From DATAEE01 sp963725145 (GTDB lineage Bacteria; Acidobacteriota; Vicinamibacteria; Vicinamibacterales; 2-12-FULL-66-21), in contig CAVRXL010000012.1 in assembly GCA_963725145.1 (NCBI GenBank), positions 1,736,001-1,800,000 on the forward strand: 64,000 nt of DNA. Reading direction: 5' to 3'. The translations under genes and the position numbers were made by a program. Of this stretch, positions 1-6,488 are shown piece by piece; within the stretch, counting starts at the first letter, position 1; every line of letters starts with the position of its first letter. The notes below the pieces were generated by a model. That model searched no databases, was not told the DNA's origin, and saw nothing but the letters and a program-made list of their open reading frames with translations.

Positions 1-796
1 GACACGGCGGCAGGCGCGAGGCCTGGAAGCTCGGCTGGCGGCGCGAGGGCCGCGTCTGAAGGTGTTCGTCGGCATGCGGAACTGGCATCCGTTTCTGGCC
101 GACACGCTGTCCGAGATGTCACGCGCGGGGATCCGGCATGCCCTCGGCGTGATCATGGCCGCGCATCGCAGCTATTCGGGCTGTCTGCAGTATCGCGAGA
201 ACGTCCGCGATGCGCGCGCCGCCGTGCAGGAAGCGGGGCTCGCCGACGTCGACATCACGTACGCAGGCGACTGGCACGAGCACCCGCGCTTCATCGATAC
301 GTGGGCCGCGCACGTCGAACGCGCGCTCGAGGCGCTGCCGCCAGACCGCCGCGCCGGCGCCCGGCTGGTGTTCACGGCGCACAGCATCCCGATGCCGATG
401 GCGGACGCGTATCCCTACCGCGAGCAACTGCTGTCGTCGGCCCGTCTGATTGCCGAGCGGCTCCGGCGTTCCGACTGGACGCTCGTCTATCAAAGCCGGA
501 GCGGACGTCCGGGCGACCCGTGGCTGGAGCCGGACGTCTGCGACTACCTTCGAGCGGCTCGGGCCGACGGACTCGAAGCGGCGGTGCTCTGCCCCATCGG
601 GTTCGTCAGCGACCATGTCGAGGTCTTGTACGATCTCGATCATGAGGCGTCCGCCGTCGCGCGCGAGATCGGCCTCGCTGCCGTCCGCGCGGAAACGCCG
701 AACGACGACGCGGCGTTCATCGAGATGATGGTCGACGTCGTCCAGGCGGCGTGCGAGCGCTACGCGAGCGGCTTGCCCTTGCCGCTGGTCACTTAA
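1..796 (+). CDS. hemH: Ferrochelatase, 5' end cut by window edge
   Basis: Inserts iron into a porphyrin in the last steps of haem synthesis. The frame is open from base 2 to the window edge, so the N-terminal part is missing. The visible part has the GMRNWHPF segment early on, the catalytic His in FTAHSIPM, the YQSRSGRPGDPWLEPDV stretch, and the GFVSDHVEVLYDLD segment carrying the metal-site Glu. These are hallmark motifs of the family. About 264 residues are present, against 310-350 for a full enzyme. It ends in TAA 2 nt before the next possible start, so the molybdoenzyme downstream is probably co-transcribed. Confidence 0.93.
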   Translation, partial: TRRQARGLEARLAARGPRLKVFVGMRNWHPFLADTLSEMSRAGIRHALGVIMAAHRSYSGCLQYRENVRDARAAVQEAGLADVDITYAGDWHEHPRFIDTWAAHVERALEALPPDRRAGARLVFTAHSIPMPMADAYPYREQLLSSARLIAERLRRSDWTLVYQSRSGRPGDPWLEPDVCDYLRAARADGLEAAVLCPIGFVSDHVEVLYDLDHEASAVAREIGLAAVRAETPNDDAAFIEMMVDVVQAACERYASGLPLPLVT

Positions 797-798
797 CG

Positions 799-1530
799 AT
801 GAGGACACGAAAAGCGCCAGCAATGAAGGATGACCTGGTCGCCCGCCGCCAGCGCTACATCGAGAGGCAGCGTGAGCTGAAAAAGGAAACCGTCAACGTC
901 AGTTTCGCGGGTATGAAGCCGATGGGCACCGGACCCGCCAACCGTGAGGGTCTGCCCCGCCTCCCGATCGGTCAGCACGAGGTGAAGAACTGGCCGGTGC
1001 TCGACCTCGGGGACGTGCCGGACATCTCGCTCGACCGATGGCGTCTAGAGCTCGCCGGCCTGGCCGAGAATCCGATGACGTTGACCTGGGACGACTTCAC
1101 GAAGCTGCCTCAGGTCGAGGACGTCAGCGACTTCCACTGTGTGACGACCTGGAGCCGGTTCGGCAACCGTTGGAAGGGCGTGCGGTTCCGCACGCTCGCC
1201 GAGCTCGCTGTTCCGAGAGACGAGGCGCGCTTCGTCCTGTGCACCGGGTACGACGTGGCTCCGGGCACCAACATCCCGTACACGGTGAACGTCCCGCTCT
1301 CGCGGGCCGTCGAAGAGGACGTCCTGCTCGTGCACACCTGGGAGGGCAAGCCGCTTCCGCGCGAGCACGGCGGGCCGGTCCGGATCATCACGCCGAAGCT
1401 CTATGCGTGGAAGGGAGCCAAGTGGATCCGGAAGATCGAGTTCCTCGCGAAGGATCAGAAGGGGTTCTGGGAAGTGCGGGGGTACTCGAACACGGCGGAG
1501 CCGTGGTTTAACGATCGGTACTCATACTGA
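799..1530 (+). CDS. Sulfite-oxidase-like molybdopterin oxidoreductase
   Basis: A soluble single-domain molybdenum-cofactor protein of the SUOX/YedY fold (oxidoreductase molybdopterin-binding family). The core begins near VKNWPVLDLG. The expected molybdenum-ligand Cys lies in DFHCVTTWSRFGNRWKGV, and PREHGGPVRIITPKLYAWKG follows as usual. No Tat signal or membrane anchor is visible, so it is probably cytoplasmic. Start is uncertain: ATG 799 sits 2 nt after the hemH stop, and an in-frame ATG at 823 is an equally good alternative; neither has a clear Shine-Dalgarno. The substrate cannot be deduced. The gene order suggests cotranscription with hemH. Confidence 0.85.
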   Translation: MRTRKAPAMKDDLVARRQRYIERQRELKKETVNVSFAGMKPMGTGPANREGLPRLPIGQHEVKNWPVLDLGDVPDISLDRWRLELAGLAENPMTLTWDDFTKLPQVEDVSDFHCVTTWSRFGNRWKGVRFRTLAELAVPRDEARFVLCTGYDVAPGTNIPYTVNVPLSRAVEEDVLLVHTWEGKPLPREHGGPVRIITPKLYAWKGAKWIRKIEFLAKDQKGFWEVRGYSNTAEPWFNDRYSY

Positions 1531-1555
1531 GCCGGATGTCTCTGTTCCCCGCCTG

Positions 1556-1677
1556 CTCCGTTGCTCCGTTGAACTCCGGGAGGTAACGGAGGGGACGGAG
1601 GGAACGGAGAAACAACGGAGGAACGGAGGTAACGGGGGCGAACGGAGTACTCACTTAAGGAAACGGAGAGCTCGGAG
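1556..1677. repeat. CTCCG/CGGAG short-repeat array, left flank of GxxExxY gene
   Basis: Three CTCCG units (1556, 1564, 1574) are followed by eight CGGAG units at 1587, 1596, 1605, 1616, 1624, 1643, 1664 and 1673. Many are spaced 8-11 bp apart with GGAACGG-like linkers. The outer CTCCG and inner CGGAG units can fold on themselves around CTCCGGGAG. It occupies most of the 285-bp gap between 1531 and 1815; the remainder (1690-1815) shows no gene or clear promoter. A reversed array lies on the other side of the next gene. Confidence 0.85.
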
Positions 1678-1815
1678 AAAAAAACTGCTCACGGCGCCAT
1701 CCAGGAGCGCTGAAAAATCTTCCACATATCCCATCTAGCGGCATGACGTCGACGCTGTTTTATTGGGGTCTCTTGCGGGAATGGTGACCGGCACGCCTGC
1801 TGCAGTACCACCGGC

Positions 1816-2244
1816 ATGCTGATCAAGTCACGCATTAATCGGTTGACCGCTCTTATTATCCAAGCCGCTACCGCCGTCCACCGCGCACTCGGACCCGGTT
1901 TGCTCGAGTCCGCGTATCTCACGTGCTTGATCTTCGAGCTGAAACGCCGGGGGCTGCGAGTGGACGTGCAGCGGCCGGTTCCACTGAATTATTGCGGCAT
2001 TCGGTTGGAATGCGGCTACCGGCTCGATTTGGTCGTGGAGGACCTGGTCGTCGTCGAGGTCAAGACCGTCGAACGGTTCGCACCTATCCATGAAGCGCAG
2101 ATGCTGACGTACTTGCGCCTGACAGATTGTCCCCTGGGTCTGCTGCTCAACTTCAACTCTCCCCTCATGAAGGATGGCGTGAAGCGCGTCATGAACAATC
2201 GATCGACAAAAGCGGACTGGGAACAACTAAAAGCAACCCCCTGA
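1816..2244 (+). CDS. GxxExxY family protein (PD-(D/E)XK nuclease-like)
   Basis: A 142-residue protein with the family motif GPGLLESAY near residue 27. The later pattern Asp...(V)EVK in RLDLVVEDLVVVEVKT (about residues 73-88) matches the catalytic Asp and ExK of the PD-(D/E)XK nuclease fold. HEAQMLTYLRL and LGLLLNFN are also typical. Family knowledge: these are small, widespread, patchily distributed proteins of unknown biological role. ATG 1816 has no obvious Shine-Dalgarno. It stands alone between inverted CGGAG and CTCCG arrays, suggesting that gene and repeats travel as one unit; that is inference. Nuclease activity is not established by sequence alone. Confidence 0.88.
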   Translation: MLIKSRINRLTALIIQAATAVHRALGPGLLESAYLTCLIFELKRRGLRVDVQRPVPLNYCGIRLECGYRLDLVVEDLVVVEVKTVERFAPIHEAQMLTYLRLTDCPLGLLLNFNSPLMKDGVKRVMNNRSTKADWEQLKATP

Positions 2245-2250
2245 ACGTCC

Positions 2251-2256
2251 TATAAT
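2251..2256 (+). promoter_or_regulatory. Possible -10 box TATAAT
   Basis: A perfect TATAAT lies just after the GxxExxY stop and about 155 nt before the next start. No convincing -35 hexamer is found at 16-18 bp upstream, so the call is tentative. If real, the transcript leader would carry the CTCCG array. Confidence 0.3.
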
Positions 2257-2330
2257 CTGCGAGAAGGGCGCTCAAACCCGTGATGAAAAGTTCAGTGCGT
2301 CTGCGGCCCCTGAGTTTCAGACCAAAGAGT

Positions 2331-2381
2331 CTCCGGTACCCCCGTTTCTCCGTTGTTTCTCCGTTCTCTCCGTCCGCTCCG
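2331..2381. repeat. CTCCG short-repeat array, right flank of GxxExxY gene
   Basis: Five CTCCG units at 2331, 2348, 2359, 2368 and 2377, with TTTCTCCGTT-type linkers. It is the reverse complement of the unit type in the left array at 1587-1677, so the two arrays form a large interrupted inverted repeat around the GxxExxY gene. Confidence 0.8.
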
Positions 2382-2411
2382 CTAACGTGGTCGCATTGCA
2401 GGAAGCCGCGA

Positions 2412-4208
2412 ATGGCTGCGAGAGGCGTCCTCGTGATGCTCGTGTGTCTGATGACGAGCCCGGCATTCTCCCAGGTCATCATCGAATCCGCGCCCATTCA
2501 GGCTCCGCCGGCCCCGCCGCCTCCCCCGATCCAGATGCCTGGCATGCCGGCACGCGATCGGCGCGGGCCGGAGATGACCGGCACCGCGCAGCTGCGCGGG
2601 CGCGTCACTGCGGCTGACAGCGGCGCGCCCCTCCGCAAAGTCCAGGTGCGGTTGATGGGAGCGGGGCTCGGCACGCCGCGGATGGGGACGACCGACGCCG
2701 AGGGCCGGTACGAGTTTCGCGATCTCCCGGCCGGGCGGTACACGGTGATGGCGACCAAGCCGGGCTACGTGTCGCTCCAGTACGGACAGCGGCGCCCGCT
2801 CGAGCAGGGACGGCCCATCGAGCTGGTGGATAAGCAGGTGGCGGACAAGATCGACCTCAGGCTCCCGCGCGGCGGAGTTCTGACGGGCCGCATCGTGGAC
2901 GAGTTCGACGACCCGGTCTCGGACGCGTCCGTGGCGGTGATGCAGATGCGGTACACGGGTGGACGTCGACGGCCGGTTCCGGTCAGCCGGCCGTCCCAGA
3001 CCAACGACCTGGGTCAGTTCCGTGTCTGGGGGCTGCCGCCGGGTGAGTATCTTGTCAGCGCGACCCTCCGGTCGTTCGGCGTCGACCCGCAGATGATCGT
3101 GGGCACGTCACAGGACGCGACGGGCTACGCCCCGACCTTCTACCCGGGCACCGCCAACGTTGCCGAGGCGCAGCGTGTGACGGTAACCCTTGGCTCGGAG
3201 GCGAGCGGCGTCGAGTTCGCCCTGCTCCCGGTGCGGACGGCGAAGATCACCGGCATCGTCGTCGATACCGAAGGCCGGCCGTTCACCGACGGCAACGTCA
3301 TGATGATCCAGAGCATGGGCATGTCGGGTGGCGGGGACGGCGGGATGATGTTCATGGCCGGCCCGGGAGGCGCGGGCCGTCTCGGCGCCGACGGCGGCTT
3401 CACGATCTCCAACGTCACTCCAGGCGAGTACACGCTTCAAGCGCGCGTGCGCCGCGGGAAGCCGGGAAGCGCGTCGGCCGACTTCGTCATGCCGGGCGAA
3501 GGGGACACCGGCACGGCGAACGTCACGGTCACAGGTGAGGACATCGCGGGCCTGGTGATCGTGGCCTCGAAAGGCGCGAAGATGACCGGGCACGTCAGCT
3601 TCGACGGCGCCCCCCCGCCAACAACGCGCACCGAGAATCTCCGCGTCTTCGCGCAGCCGGTCGGCGGCGACTCGATGCCGATGTTCGGCGGGATGCCCGG
3701 CCGCATCGGAACGGACGGCAAGTTCGAGCTCACGGGCCTGATGGGCCGGCGCGTCATTCGAGCCATGGGAGCGCAAGGCTGGTTCGTGAAATCGGTCCGG
3801 GTAGATGGGCGTGATGTCACCGATTCCGGCATCGACTTCAAGGGAGGCGATGACATCGCGGGTGTGGAGATCACGCTGACGACGCAGATGGCGGAGATCT
3901 CCGGAACGGTGAAGGGCCCGGACGGCAAGCCAGCCAGGGACTACGCCGTGGTCGTGTTTCCGGATGACAAGGACCGCTGGACGCCCGAGTCGCGCTATTT
4001 CGGTCAGGCTCGTCCCGATCAGGAGGGACGATTCAAGGTCGTGGGCCTGCCGGAAGAAACCTACCTGGTCGCGGCGCTCGAATACGTGGACGGCAGCGAC
4101 TGGCGCGATCCCGAGTTCCTCGACCGCCTGCGCGAGAGCGCGACACGCGTGACGGCCGCGAGCGGAAGTCTGAAAGAGATCAAACTGACGATTGTCGCTG
4201 TACCGTAG
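2412..4208 (+). CDS. Secreted protein of carboxypeptidase-regulatory-like repeats
   Basis: A 598-residue exported protein. The longer reading frame starts upstream inside the CTCCG array, but ATG 2412 begins a clear signal peptide (MAARGVLVMLVCLMTSPAFSQ). A proline-rich stretch (PPAPPPPP) follows, then about five beta-sandwich modules of the carboxypeptidase regulatory-like type. Their recurring signature is G-x-V-x-D followed by D-x-G-x-F/Y-x-x-x-x-L-P-x-G-x-Y, for example TTDAEGRYEFRDLPAGRY, TNDLGQFRVWGLPPGEY and DQEGRFKVVGLPEETY. No catalytic domain is visible. Such proteins are abundant in Acidobacteriota and are presumed to act in adhesion or polymer binding at the surface; that role is inferred. 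Confidence 0.85.
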   Translation: MAARGVLVMLVCLMTSPAFSQVIIESAPIQAPPAPPPPPIQMPGMPARDRRGPEMTGTAQLRGRVTAADSGAPLRKVQVRLMGAGLGTPRMGTTDAEGRYEFRDLPAGRYTVMATKPGYVSLQYGQRRPLEQGRPIELVDKQVADKIDLRLPRGGVLTGRIVDEFDDPVSDASVAVMQMRYTGGRRRPVPVSRPSQTNDLGQFRVWGLPPGEYLVSATLRSFGVDPQMIVGTSQDATGYAPTFYPGTANVAEAQRVTVTLGSEASGVEFALLPVRTAKITGIVVDTEGRPFTDGNVMMIQSMGMSGGGDGGMMFMAGPGGAGRLGADGGFTISNVTPGEYTLQARVRRGKPGSASADFVMPGEGDTGTANVTVTGEDIAGLVIVASKGAKMTGHVSFDGAPPPTTRTENLRVFAQPVGGDSMPMFGGMPGRIGTDGKFELTGLMGRRVIRAMGAQGWFVKSVRVDGRDVTDSGIDFKGGDDIAGVEITLTTQMAEISGTVKGPDGKPARDYAVVVFPDDKDRWTPESRYFGQARPDQEGRFKVVGLPEETYLVAALEYVDGSDWRDPEFLDRLRESATRVTAASGSLKEIKLTIVAVP

Positions 4209-4253
4209 TTTTGAGTTTTGAGTTTTGACTCAAGACTCAGAACTCAAGACTGG
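4209..4253. terminator. Quasi-palindromic TTGAGTTTTGAG / CTCAAGAC repeat between convergent genes
   Basis: Repeated TTTTGAG units run into CTCAAGAC and CAGAACTCAAGAC, their approximate reverse complements. The resulting hairpin could end transcription of the secreted repeat protein on one strand and terC on the other; the terC stop lies inside it. There is no clean T-tract, so a terminator role is plausible but not certain. It may simply be another of the decayed intergenic repeats seen here. Confidence 0.5.
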
Positions 4254-4981
4254 TTATCCTCAGTCAAGAGGTCGTACGCATCGTCCTCCGGATTCGTTGG
4301 CGCCGGGTGCTTTCGCGCGTAAAGATATGACGCGGCGAAGATCACGATGATCAGCCCCAGCGAGAGCCACTTCGGGATCTCGAAGGGGACCCACTCCATC
4401 GAGTGCGCCCACTCGACGAGCAGCTTGATGCCGACCCACGCGATGATGATGAACGCCCCGTCGACGAGCGCCGGGTAGCGCTCGACGATCCGCACGAGCT
4501 GCCCCGTCACCATCCGCATCGCGGCGATGCCGAGCAGCCCGCCCGTGATGACGACCCAGATCTTCGGCGACATCGCGACCGCGACCAGGATGGAATCGAT
4601 CGCGAACACGATGTCGGTCAGCTCGACCTTGACGACGGTCGCCCAGAACGCGGTCATCCCGAGCCAGGGCCGCGCGGCGGGGACGCGCCGTTGTTCCGTG
4701 GGATCGCCTCCGGCGAAGAAGTGCTTGTACGAGAGATACAGCAGGTACCCGCCGCCGATGAGCTTCACCCACCCCACCGAGATCATGTAGGCGGCGAAGA
4801 GCGTCGCGAGGACCCGGAAGACGAACGCGCCGGCGATGCCGTAACGCAGCGCCTGCTTCTGCTGCCGCTTCGGCAGACCCATGACGAGCAGCGCCAGAAC
4901 GAGCGCGTTGTCGACACTGAGCAGCCCTTCCAAGAGGACCAGCAGCGCGATTGTGAGGAGATCGGAGGCATGGAGGTCCAC
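4244..4981 (-). CDS. TerC family integral membrane protein
   Basis: A 245-residue polytopic inner-membrane protein with seven or so hydrophobic segments. It carries both diagnostic acidic membrane motifs of the family: LLSVDNALVLALL near the N-terminus and VELTDIVFAIDSILVAVA in the middle. TerC/Alx proteins are linked to metal (often manganese) efflux and metallation of exported proteins; the specific metal here is unknown. Start GTG 4981 gives the complete first helix. It is divergent from hspR. A TATAAT lies 11 nt before the start on the same strand, suggesting a nearly leaderless mRNA. Confidence 0.92.
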   Translation of the reverse strand: MDLHASDLLTIALLVLLEGLLSVDNALVLALLVMGLPKRQQKQALRYGIAGAFVFRVLATLFAAYMISVGWVKLIGGGYLLYLSYKHFFAGGDPTEQRRVPAARPWLGMTAFWATVVKVELTDIVFAIDSILVAVAMSPKIWVVITGGLLGIAAMRMVTGQLVRIVERYPALVDGAFIIIAWVGIKLLVEWAHSMEWVPFEIPKWLSLGLIIVIFAASYLYARKHPAPTNPEDDAYDLLTEDNQS

Positions 4982-4992
4982 GGAGTAGGAAA

Positions 4993-4998
4993 ATTATA
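4993..4998 (-). promoter_or_regulatory. -10 box of terC (TATAAT)
   Basis: Reads TATAAT on the minus strand, 11 nt before the GTG start, so transcription would begin only about 5 nt before the start codon. The -35 position is poor (CGTGGC at 17 bp). It lies immediately beside the hspR promoter, so both divergent promoters share about 45 bp. Confidence 0.5.
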
Positions 4999-5009
4999 CC
5001 TTTGTAAGG

Positions 5010-5038
5010 TTGACACGCCACGTATCAGCTTCTATATT
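5010..5038 (+). promoter_or_regulatory. Sigma-70-type promoter of hspR operon
   Basis: TTGACA (5010-5015), a 17-bp spacer and TATATT (5033-5038) make a near-consensus housekeeping promoter. Its predicted start is about 4 nt before ATG 5049, so hspR would be nearly leaderless. An interrupted palindrome CCTTTGTAAGG (4999-5009) abuts the -35 and is a possible operator. A canonical HAIR site (CTTGAGT-N7-ACTCAAG) is not present. Confidence 0.72.
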
Positions 5039-5048
5039 CGGTGTGTCT

Positions 5049-5393
5049 ATGGATCGCGATATCTATTTCATCAGCGTCGCGGCGAGGATGCTCGACATGC
5101 ACCCGCAGACCCTGCGCAAGTACGAGCGGCTCGGGCTCGTCCGGCCGTCACGGACGATCGGCAGCATGCGGCTCTACTCGCGCAGCGAGCTCGAGCGGCT
5201 GAGGTTGATCAAGCGGCTCGTCGATGAGGCGGGGATCAATCTTGCAGGGGTTCAGCGGCTCTTGTCGATCTTCGACGCGTTGCAGCGGATCCGCCCTCTC
5301 GTGGCCGAAGACACCCTGCACCGCCACGAGTCCAGGCGCCGGCTCGTGCAGGAAATCGAGCGGCTGTCGGAGATGCTTGGATCTGAATTCTGA
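5049..5393 (+). CDS. hspR: HspR-type MerR family heat-shock repressor
   Basis: A 114-residue winged-helix regulator. DIYFISVAARMLDMHPQTLRKYERLGLVRP is a MerR helix-turn-helix with the HPQTLR signature of HspR, followed by RLYSRSELERLRLIKRL and a helical tail. ATG 5049 is preferred over upstream starts because the -10 box ends 10 nt before it. GTG 5043 in the same frame is an alternative. Family role: HspR represses chaperone genes and is itself held active by chaperone binding. Here it heads a chaperone/protease run (cbpA, clpB, ftsH), and its stop overlaps the next start (TGATG), so it probably controls its own operon. Confidence 0.9.
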   Translation: MDRDIYFISVAARMLDMHPQTLRKYERLGLVRPSRTIGSMRLYSRSELERLRLIKRLVDEAGINLAGVQRLLSIFDALQRIRPLVAEDTLHRHESRRRLVQEIERLSEMLGSEF

Positions 5394-6415
5394 TGGAGTT
5401 CAAGGATTACTACGCGACGCTCGGAGTGGCGAAGACCGCCACGGACAAGGAACTGAAGCAGGCGTACCGGAAGCTCGCCCGCAAGTTCCATCCCGACGTC
5501 AACCCGGGCGACAAGTCGGCCGAGGGGAAGTTCAAGGAGATCAACGAGGCGTACGAAGTGCTCGGCGATTCGGACAAGCGGAAGAAGTACGACGAGCTGG
5601 GATCGAACTGGAAATACTACGAGCAGGCTCAGGCGGCCGGCGGTGCCGGGGCGTACCCGGGCGGAGGCAGCCCGTTCGGAGGCGCGTACGAGGGTGGAGC
5701 CTGGACGGTCAACATGGGCGGCGGTCCCGGCGGCTACCGCACGATGTCTGAGGAGGAAATGCGAGAGATCTTCGGCGACGAAGATCCCTTTTCCGATTTC
5801 TTCAAGACGTTCTTCGGAGGAGCCGGCGCCGGTGCCGGGGCGAGGGATCGACAGACCCGCCAGCGCGTGCCCAGATCGCGACGCGGGCGCGATCTCGAGC
5901 ACGAAATCGAACTGTCGCTCGAGGAAGGGTTCACGGGGACGACGCGCCGGTTGTCGATCAAGCAGGACGGCCACACGCGGAGCGTCGACGTCCGGATTCC
6001 GGCTGGTGTTCGCGATGGCTCGCGAGTTCGCGCGGCTGGCGAAGGCGAGGGGGGAACCGCGGGTGGACCTGCCGGCGATCTCTATCTGCGCGTTCGGCTC
6101 CGCCCGCATCCGACCTTTGAGGTCAAGGGCCAGGACCTGCATACGAGGGTGCCGGTGCCGTTGACCACGGCCGTGCTCGGCGGCGAGGCGCAAGTGCCGA
6201 CACTCAATGGAACCGTTCGATTGAAAATCCCCGAGCTCACGCAGCCAGGCCAGATCTTCCGGCTCCGGGGCCACGGCATGCCGGCGGTCGGCAAACCGGA
6301 CGAGCGCGGAGATCTTTACGCGACGGCGGACGTGAAGCTCCCGACCAGGCTCACCGACGAGCAACGAAAGCAATTCGAGGCGCTGGCCAAGACAGAGGGC
6401 GGTGGGCCGGTCTGA
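5393..6415 (+). CDS. cbpA: DnaJ/CbpA-like class II Hsp40 co-chaperone
   Basis: A 340-residue Hsp40. Residues 1-70 form a J domain with the HPD tripeptide (KFHPDVNPGD) that stimulates Hsp70. A glycine-rich linker (about 80-160) follows, then the two-lobed substrate-binding C-terminal domain from about 165 (LEHEIELSLEEGFTGTTRRL). The CxxCxGxG zinc repeats of true DnaJ are absent, which places it with CbpA. It is translationally coupled to hspR through TGATG. Its TGA stop lies inside a long palindrome beginning at 6404. No dnaK is present in the window, so its Hsp70 partner is encoded elsewhere. Confidence 0.93.
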   Translation: MEFKDYYATLGVAKTATDKELKQAYRKLARKFHPDVNPGDKSAEGKFKEINEAYEVLGDSDKRKKYDELGSNWKYYEQAQAAGGAGAYPGGGSPFGGAYEGGAWTVNMGGGPGGYRTMSEEEMREIFGDEDPFSDFFKTFFGGAGAGAGARDRQTRQRVPRSRRGRDLEHEIELSLEEGFTGTTRRLSIKQDGHTRSVDVRIPAGVRDGSRVRAAGEGEGGTAGGPAGDLYLRVRLRPHPTFEVKGQDLHTRVPVPLTTAVLGGEAQVPTLNGTVRLKIPELTQPGQIFRLRGHGMPAVGKPDERGDLYATADVKLPTRLTDEQRKQFEALAKTEGGGPV

Positions 6416-6472
6416 AGACCGGCCCCTCCATTCTGCGAATGGACTTGGAGGGGCGGGTCTTTAGACCCGCCC
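6404..6472. repeat. Nested palindromes at cbpA/clpB junction
   Basis: Arms GGGCCGGTCT (6404-6413) and AGACCGGCCC (6416-6425) surround GA. Arms GGGCGGGTCT (6451-6460) and AGACCCGCCC (6463-6472) surround TT. CCCCTCCA (6423-6430) also pairs with TGGAGGGG (6446-6453). The two hairpins are in opposite orientation, each bordered on its outward side by CCTCCA. It may attenuate or process the cbpA-clpB transcript, or be a mobile palindrome; the sequence does not decide. Confidence 0.85.
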
Positions 6473-6488
6473 AACCGGAAACACGAAT

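Noticed and set aside
1556..2381. CRISPR array
   Set aside because: Units are only 5-8 bp, spacing is irregular, both orientations occur and no cas gene is present.
4209..4253. HspR-operator (HAIR)-like TTGAGT...ACTCAA
   Set aside because: Spacing is 4 instead of 7 bp, it is about 800 bp from hspR, and it is part of a low-complexity repeat at the ends of two convergent genes.
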